Below the pieces are notes generated by a model. The model was not told where the DNA came from. It searched no databases and worked only from the letters and a program-made list of their open reading frames with translations. This document shows positions 52,501-61,500 of a stretch of DNA of 64,000 bases, piece by piece. The stretch is taken from assembly GCA_964473525.1 (NCBI GenBank), contig CAYYPK010000036.1, forward strand, positions 1 to 64,000, in the 5' to 3' direction. The stretch's first letter is position 1. Each line of letters begins with the position of its first letter. The position numbers were made by a program, and so were the translations under genes. This DNA comes from GCA-2687025 sp964473525. Lineage in GTDB: Bacteria > Poribacteria > WGA-4E > GCA-2687025.

Positions 52501-55500
52501 GACGACGATGGACTTCGGAGCCGTGGACAGCGGCACGACTTCAACGTCCCAGACGCTGACGTTGACGAACACAGGAACGCAGGACGTGACGCTCAACTTC
52601 GTCAGCGAGAGCGATCCGACGCGCTTCCCGTCCACGTTGCCTTCGACGCCTCTCACGATCGCTGCCGGCGTTCCCGAGACCATTACCGTGAGCTTCGCGC
52701 CTGACGCGGCTGGGTCTGTGTCGGCCACGCTCGACCTCGACCACGACGCCCGCGGTGTAGGCGTCGTCCAGTTGGTCGGGACGGGTCAGGTCGCCGCGGG
52801 AGCCAACGCTGCCAGCTTCGACGGCTTCGACGACCTCGTCGACTCCACGACCGTCTACTCCACGGAGCTCGGTGGCGACTGGACTCTCGGCGCTTGGGTG
52901 AAGCTCAACGGCTTCCCTGGGCAGGCTGGCCACGTCATCGGTTCCGACGATGGCGCTCAGTTGGTGGTCGAGGCGTCGGGTCAGGTGCGCGCTAGCTTCA
53001 CGGGCAGCGCCGTCGAGGAGTCTGCTCTGAGCGGCACGTTCTTGCCCACGGATCAGTGGCGACACATCGCTGGGACGTACGACAGCACGATTCCCGAGCT
53101 GACCGTCTATGTCGACGGCGTAGCGGATGGCACGTACACGCCAGCGTTTGCATCCGACGGCGAGACGTATCCGATGCAGTTGGGCGGAGTCGACTCGACG
53201 ACGTACGGTGGTTCCTTCGCGGGCAACTACTTCCCCGGCGAGATCGACGAAGCTCGGGCTTGGGACGTGGTCTTGACGGAAGCCGATCTTCAGGCTGAGA
53301 TCGGGTCCGACGGCGCGCTGGGCGTAACGAATCTCGTCGCTCATTGGAGCTTCGACAGTGGGACGGCCACCGAAGAAATCTCGACGGTGGACAGCACGCT
53401 CGTGGGCGGCACGAACATCGTGGCGACTCCTCTGCTGACGGTGTCTCCGTTCCCGTTGGACTTCGGACCTGTCGACACGGGAACTACGACGACAGCGCAG
53501 ACGGTGACTCTGACGAATGCAGGTTCGTCGGACGTGACGCTCAACGGGATCATTGAGACGGATCCGACGCATTTCGGTTCTACGTTGCCGACGCCGCCCA
53601 TCACGATTGGCGTGGCGGGCAGCGAGGCGATTTCGGTGACGTTCTCGCCGGACGCTATCGGGGTCGTCACGGCGACGTTGGATCTGGACCACGACGCTCG
53701 CGGACCCTCCAGCGTCATTCTGACTGGCACGGGTCAGGTCGCTGCGGGCGCCAACGTGGCCAGCTTCGACGGCTTCGACGACCTTGTCGACTCAGCGACC
53801 GTCTACACGACGGAATTGGGCGGTGACTGGACGTTGTCCGCGTGGGTGAAGCTCAACGGCTTCCCTGGGCAGCCTGGTCACGTCATCGGTTCCGACGATG
53901 GCGCTCAGTTGGTGGTGGAGGCGTCGGGTCAGGTGCGCGCTAGCTTCACGGGCAGCGCCGTCGAGGAGTCGGCGCTGAGTGGCGTGTTCTTGCCCACCGA
54001 TCAGTGGCGCCACATCGCGGGAACATACGACAGCACGATCCCGTTGCTGACCGTCTATGTCGACGGCGTAGCAGACGGCACGTACACGCCCGCGTTTGCT
54101 TCGGATGGCGAGACGTATCCGATGCAGTTGGGTGGAGTCGACTCGACGACGTACGGCGGCGGATTCGCGGGGAACTACTTCCCCGGTGAGATCGACGAAG
54201 CTCGGGCTTGGGACGTGGTGTTGACCGAAGCCGACCTTCAGGCTGAGATCGGGTCCGACGGGGCTCTGGGCGTAACGAATCTCGTCGCTCATTGGAACTT
54301 CGACGGTGGGACGGCCACCGAGGAAGTCTCGACNNNNNNNNNNNNNNNNNNNNNNNNNNNNNNNNNNNNNNNNNNNNNNNNNNNNNNNNNNNNNNNNNNN
54401 NNNNNNNNNNNNNNNNNNNNNNNNNNNNNNNNNCTGACGAATGCAGGTTCGTCGGACGTGACGCTCAACGGGATCATTGAGACGGATCCGACGCATTTCG
54501 GTTCTACGTTGCCGACGCCGCCCATCACGATTGGCGTGGCGGGCAGCGAGGCGATTTCGGTGACGTTCTCGCCGGACGCTATCGGGGTCGTCACGGCGAC
54601 GTTGGATCTGGACCACGACGCTCGCGGACCCTCCAGCGTCATTCTGACTGGCACGGGTCAGGTCGCCGCGGGAGCCAACGCTGCCAGCTTCGACGGCTTC
54701 GACGACCTCGTCGACTCCACGACCGTCTACTCCACGGAGCTCGGTGGCGACTGGACTCTCGGCGCTTGGGTGAAGCTCAACGGCTTCCCTGGGCAGGCTG
54801 GCCACGTCATCGGTTCCGACGACGGCGCTCAGTTGGTGGTCGAGGCGTCGGGGCAGGTGCGCGCGAGCTTCACCGGCAGCGCTGTCGAGGAGTCCGCGCT
54901 GAGCGGCACGTTCTTGCCCACGGATCAGTGGCGCCACATCGCTGGGACGTACGACAGCACGATTCCCGAGCTGACGGTGTACGTGGACGGCGTGGCGGAC
55001 GGGACGTTTACACCAGGGTTTGCGTCGGACGGCGAGACGTATCCGATGCAGTTGGGTGGAGTCGACTCGACGACGTACGGCGGCGGATTCGCGGGGAACT
55101 ACTTCCCCGGTGAGATCGACGAAGCTCGGGCTTGGGACGTGGTGTTGACCGAAGCCGACCTTCAGGCTGAGATCGGGTCCGACGGGGCTCTGGGCGTAAC
55201 GAATCTCGTCGCTCATTGGAACTTCGACGGTGGGACGGCCACCGAGGAAGTCTCGACGGTGGACAGCACGCTGGTGGGTGGCACGAACATCGTGGCGACT
55301 CCTCTCCTCACGATCTCGCCCTTCCCGTTGGACTTCGGGTCTGTCGACACGGGAACCACGACGACCGGTCAGACAGTGACGTTGACGAACACCGGCTCCA
55401 CGGACGTGTACATCGGTTCCTACACTGAGCAGGATGCGTTCCACTTCCCCGTGGATGCGCTCCCGACGATTGGCACGCTCTCCGCGGCTGCGAGCGTTGC

Positions 55501-58500
55501 GTTCTCCGTTTCGTTTGCTCCCGACACCACGGGTGAGATCAGCAGCTCGATCCTGGTGAGTCACGACGCTCGGGCCCCCTCTGAGATCGTGCTGACAGGC
55601 GACGGTCAGACGGCAGCCGGGGCCAACGTAGCTAGCTTCGACGGCTTCGACGGTCTCGTGGACTCTGGTACGACGTACTCGACTGAGCTTGGCGGCGATT
55701 GGACGTTGGGCGCCTGGGTGAAGCTCGACGGCTTCCCTGGAACTGCTGGCCACGTTGTTGGTTCCAGCAACGGCGCTCAGTTGGTTGTGGAGTCCTCGGG
55801 TCAGGTGCGCGCTAGCTTCACGGGCGCCGCCGTCGAGCAGTCCGCGGTGAGCGGGACGTTCCTCACGCCGGGTCAGTGGTACCACGTGGCCGGCACGTAC
55901 GACAGCGCGACACCCGCGCTGACCGTCTACGTTGACGGGGTCGCGGACGGTGCGCTCGTTCCCGGGTTCGCGTCGGATGGCGAGACGTATCCGCTGCAGT
56001 TGGGTGGCCTCGACGACACGACGTACGGCGGCGCCTTCGCGGGGAACCACATCCCGGCCGAGATCGACGAAGCGCGTGTGTGGAACGTAGCTCTCAGCGA
56101 ATCCGACCTCCAGAGTGAGATCGCTAGCGACGGCGCCCTCGGCGCGACCAACCTAGTGGCTCACTGGAGTTTCGACAGCGGTCTGGCGACCGAGGAAGTA
56201 TCCACTGTCGACAGCACGTTGGTTGGTGGCGCGAGCGTCGTCGCTACGCCTCTGCTGACGATCTCACCGGCAGTGGTGGACTTCGGCTCTGTGGACACGG
56301 GCACGACGTCTGCGGCGACGACGGTGACTCTGAGCAACGACGGCTCCACGGACGTCAACATCGGTTCGTACACGGAGCTGGATTCGTTCCACTTCCCGGT
56401 GGATGCGCTTCCTGCGGCGGGTGTGCTGTCGGCCGGGACGAGCGTGACCTTCTCTGTGTCGTTTGCTCCTGACGCCACGGGTGAGACCAGCAGCGCCATC
56501 CTTGTGAGTCACGACGCGCGCGCGCCTACGCAGATCACGTTGCTGGGTACGGGTCAGACCGCGACGGTCGCTGGGGAACAGGCGATGGTCTTCGACGGGC
56601 TTGACGACTACCTCGACATGGGGGCCGGCACGCAGTTCGATATGGGCGGATCCGTCACCGTCGAGGCTTGGTTCCAAACGACGCAGGCCGTCGTCGAAGG
56701 CACGACGCTTGTGGCAAAGTGGCAGACCGAGGGCGTTAGCGCGGCGTACACCTTGTCGTGGACAGTCGCAGGCGGGCTCCGCTTCGCCGCGAGTGACGGC
56801 ACATTCACGTACGCCGCTGACAGCGGCCTGCTCCTGAACGACGGTCGTTGGCATCACGTAGCGGGGGTGTGGGATCTCGACTACACCAGGATCTACGTGG
56901 ACGGGGAGCTCGCGGGGTCTGGGTCGGGTGGTGGCGACACCAGCCTGGCAACCACGACGGACCCACTCACCGTCGGGACAGACTCATCCGGCCTGTCGGA
57001 CAGCTACTTCGAGGGCATGATCGACGACGTCCGAGTGTGGAGTGTCGCGCTCTCCGCGTCCCAGATCCAAGCCGGCATGGCTGCGGCTGTCGACCCGACC
57101 ACGTTCGGACTGGCCGGGTATTGGGACTTCAACGACAGCGCCGCCACCGACCTGACGACGAACGCTGCTGACGGAGCCATCAACGGCGCCGCGGCGGCGT
57201 TGATCCCAGCCGCTCAGTTCGATGTCACCGTGCTGACGCTCGGCGTGGCGGACATCGGCGCGACCACGGCGTCCCAGACGTTCACGGTCACGAACACCGG
57301 CGATGCCGACCTGGTTCTGTCGGGCGTGACATCGCTCGACCCGAGCCGCTTTGCGTCGAGCGACCCGGGCGCGCTCACCATCGCGCCGGGAGCGGACAGT
57401 GGCGCGATTCCGGTGACGTTCACCCCGGACCGCGCGGGCGGCGAGTTCTCAGCCGTTGACGTGTTCCACGATGGGAAAGGCGTCCCAACGGTACCAGTGT
57501 CTGGCGTTGGTCGACTCACGAACGCGCCCGCCGTTGACCTTGCACTCACGCGGATCGCGTTCGTGGAGACGAGCGAGGTAACGAGCAGGACCATCTGGCT
57601 GACGGACCCCGACGGATCGAACCAAACGCAGCTCACTGATGGCACCGCGGACGACTGGAACCCCGCGTGGTCGCCGGATGGCTCCCAGATCGCGTTCCAG
57701 ACGACCCGCGACATCGAGGGCGGTGGGCGCGAGATTTACGTGATGAACGCGGACGGCACGTCGCAGGTCAACATCACGAACGCGTCTGGGGACGACAACG
57801 CGCCACATTGGTCGCCGGACGGTTCACAGATCGTGTTCTTCTCGGATCGGGACGGCAACAACGAGATCTACGTGATGAACGCGGACGGGAGCGCGCAGAC
57901 GCGACTTACGACCACGACAATTGGTGAGAAGCGCCCGCAGTGGTCGCCAGACGGTCAGAAGATAGCGTTCTTCGCGTACGACTCCGGCACGCGCGTGACC
58001 GGCGTGTACACGATGGACGCAGACGGGAGCAACGCCAGACAGATCTCCGGGGACGACGGCTCCGCCCAGTACCCCCGGTGGTCGCCTGACGGCTCACGGA
58101 TTGCGTATGCCGGCTGGGTGGGCGAGGGGTATCAGGACATATGGGTCATGGACGCCGACGGGTCCAACGTCGTGAATCTGACCAACGCGTCGACAATGGA
58201 CTACGAGCCGAACTGGTCTCCTGATGGGACGCAGATTGTCTTCAGTGACCAGGGCTATGAGGTCGGTCTGTCCGTGCTGGATGTCGATACGCTCGCAGTG
58301 ACGGTATTGCCCGGCACGGTGGGAGGCGTGAATCCCGCGTGGTCGCCGTCGGAGGCCACGCAGCCCGCGACGCGCGCCCTTACGCTGGACGGCGTTGACG
58401 ACTACGTCGATGTCGGCGATGTCGCGGCGCTACAGCTCACGTCGGCGTTCACCGTCGAGGCATGGTTCCGCGCCGCTGGCACGCCCGGCGACTTCGCCAC

Positions 58501-61500
58501 GCTCGCGAGCAGGTGGGCGACCGGCGGCGTGGACGGCGCCTTCAGCCTCGTGTGGACCACGGCTGACGGGCTCACGTTCATGGTGAACAAGGACACCGGC
58601 GCCGCGATCGAATACCTGGCTGCCACGAGCGGGCTAGCCTACGACGACGGCTCCTGGCGCCACGCCGCCGGCACGTTCGACGGCTACACAGCGCGACTCT
58701 ACGTCGATGGCAACCTCGTCGGGTCGGCGTCGAACTACTCCGCGGGCGCAGCGCACGCCACTGCTCAGCCGTTTCGGATCGGCGCCGACGGGGCCATCGA
58801 CACCGGAAGCGTGGACCGATACTTCGCCGGCGATGTCGACGACGTGCGGGTGTGGGACTACGCGCGTACCCGGAGCGAGATTGCCGATGGCATGGTCTCC
58901 TTCACCGACGACGGCAATACGTCACTCGCTGGCTACTGGGACTTCGACGACGCCACCGGGTCTGACCTGACCGCGAACGCCAATCGGGGCACGCTAGTCG
59001 GTGGCGCGACAACGCAAATCATCCCGATCGCTGACGTCGACGCGACATCGCTCGCGCTAGGCGTCACGGATGTCGGCACGACGGTTGGGCCCGCGTCGTT
59101 CACCATCACCAACACGGGCGATGTCGATCTGACCCTGACCGCCGCGGTCTCTGTCGACCCGACACACTTCGCCGTTGATGCCGCGTCGCTGCCCGAGGTG
59201 CTTGCCCCCGGCGCGACGAGCTCGCCGATCTCGGTCGACTTCACCGCGGATCGCGCTGGAGGCGAGTTCTCGACCGTGGACATCGTCCACGACGGTCGCG
59301 GCCTCGGGCATGTCACAGTCAGCGGCGTGGGCCGCTTGACGACTGTGCCGACCGGTGACCTGGCCGACACGCAGATAGTGTATGCGGCGTCAGGTGGCGA
59401 AGCGGGCCGTAGCATCCTCGTAACCGACGTGGATGGTCTGACGCACTCACAACTGACCGACGATTTCGGTGACGACTGGAACCCGACCTGGTCACCCGAC
59501 GGCTCGCAGATTGCGTACCAGACAGACCGCGACTCGAGCCGCGAAATCTACGTGATGAACGCTGACGGCACGTCGGCTGTCAATCTTACGAACGACCCGG
59601 GGAACGACAACGCCCCAAGCTGGTCGCCGGACGGTTCACAGATCGCATTCTTCACCGATCGCGACGGCGCGCACCAGATCTACGTGATGAACGCCGACGG
59701 TACCGCGCAGACTCCGTTGACCGCGGACGAGGGCGAGCACAAGCGGCCTTCCTGGTCTCCCGACGGACAGAAGATCGCGTACTTCGGGTACAGCGACGCG
59801 ACGAACACGTCGTCCCTGCATTCCATGAATGCGGACGGCTCCAACGTCACCGTTCTCACCGACGAGGACACATACGTCGAATACCCGCGCTGGTCGCCGG
59901 ATGGATCGCAGATCGCGTACGCGGGCTCCGTGGGCGAAGGGTATACAGACATCTGGGTCATCGACGCCGACGGTTCCAACCCCACCAACCTGACCAACAG
60001 CCAGTCATCCGACTACGAGCCGAATTGGTCGCCCGACGGGACGCAGATCGTGTTCAGCGATCAGGGGGGCCCGACGGGCATCTCCATCATCGACATCGGT
60101 ACTGGGACGGTATCGGCGTTGAGCGGCACGTCCGGCGGCGCCAATCCGTCATGGTCGACCTTCGTCAGCAGCGAACTGCCGGTCGAGGAGCGTGTCGCGC
60201 TGCTAGACGGCGTCGACGATGAGATCACCATGCCGGACGATGCTGCCTACAACTTCGACACCTCGGCGGACTTCACGATCTCCATGTGGCTGCTGGCCCA
60301 GACGGAGCAGTCCGATGTCTCCGGCGCGGAGAACGTGATCATCGAGAAGGCGGACGCGACCGGGGCCTATCCGTTCACGATTCGCTATCTGAACGGCACC
60401 ACGTCAGACGCCGGCAAACTGCTCGTCGCGCGCGATGACGGCGTGAGTCAGTCGAACCTGATATCGGTCGCCCAAGTCGACGACGGGCGGTACCATCACG
60501 TGGCGTTCGTCCGTGACGGGGCCGAGTTGCAGCTCTACATAGACGGGGCCCTCGACGAGACGGCTCCCGATGACACAGTCAACCCGACAACGAACACCGC
60601 AGCGTTGTACGTAGGCGCGCGCGCCGACGGAGCGCACAGATTCGCGGGCGCCGTGGACGACATCCGCATCTACAGCGGCGCGCTGACCGCGACCGAGGTG
60701 CGCGATGACGCCGCATCGATCGACCCTGTGGTTCCGGGCGCAGGCGTGGCCGTCGCGAGCTGGGTGTTTGACAACGGGCTGGCGACGGACCTCGTCGGCG
60801 TCGCAGACGGCACGGTCACCGGAGCGACGTTCCCGGCCACGCCGGTAGCGTCCCTGGACACGGGCGAGCTGGCGTTCGGCATCACCGATGTCGGGCTGGC
60901 CGCCACGTCGCTCAGCTTCACGGTGAGGAACGACGGCGCCGAGGATCTGCTCGTTAGCGATGTCGCCTCGCCCGACCCGCAGTTCGTCATCACGACCCCG
61001 GCCCTGCCCGTGACACTGCTTGCCGGGGAAACCAGCACTGCTTTCTCGGTCGACTTCAGTCCCGAATACGTCGGGCCCGAACGCGCGTGGCTGTCGGTCG
61101 CGCACGATGGCAAGCGCGGCTCTGCCGTCCTGGCGCAGGGAATCGGCCGCACAGACCCCGCCGTGGGCGATCTCGCCAACACGCGAATCGCCTTCACATC
61201 GGCTCGGCTCGCGGACGCGTCGACCGATCTGTACACGATGGGGCCTGACGGCGGCGCCGTGGCGGCGACACGGGACGCCAACGACTGGAATCCTGCCTGG
61301 TCGCCGGACGGGACGCGTGCGGCGTTCCAGACCTATAGCGGCGAGGATCGCGAGATCTATGTGATGAACGCGGATGGCAGCGACGCGCGGAATCTGACGA
61401 ACAACTCTGGTGACGACCAAACGCCAGACTGGTCACCAGACGGGACGCGGATCGTCTTCATCTCAGGGCGCGACGGTAACCACGAAGTCTACGTGATGAA

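Noticed and set aside
53792..56050. 752-residue open frame on the minus strand, also repetitive
   Set aside because: It is antisense to the tandem LamG-ASH array, and its repeats only mirror those of the real gene.
52791..56558. Regular repeats that could suggest a CRISPR array or satellite
   Set aside because: The units are 948 bases, coding and in frame, with no short palindromic repeats or unique spacers.
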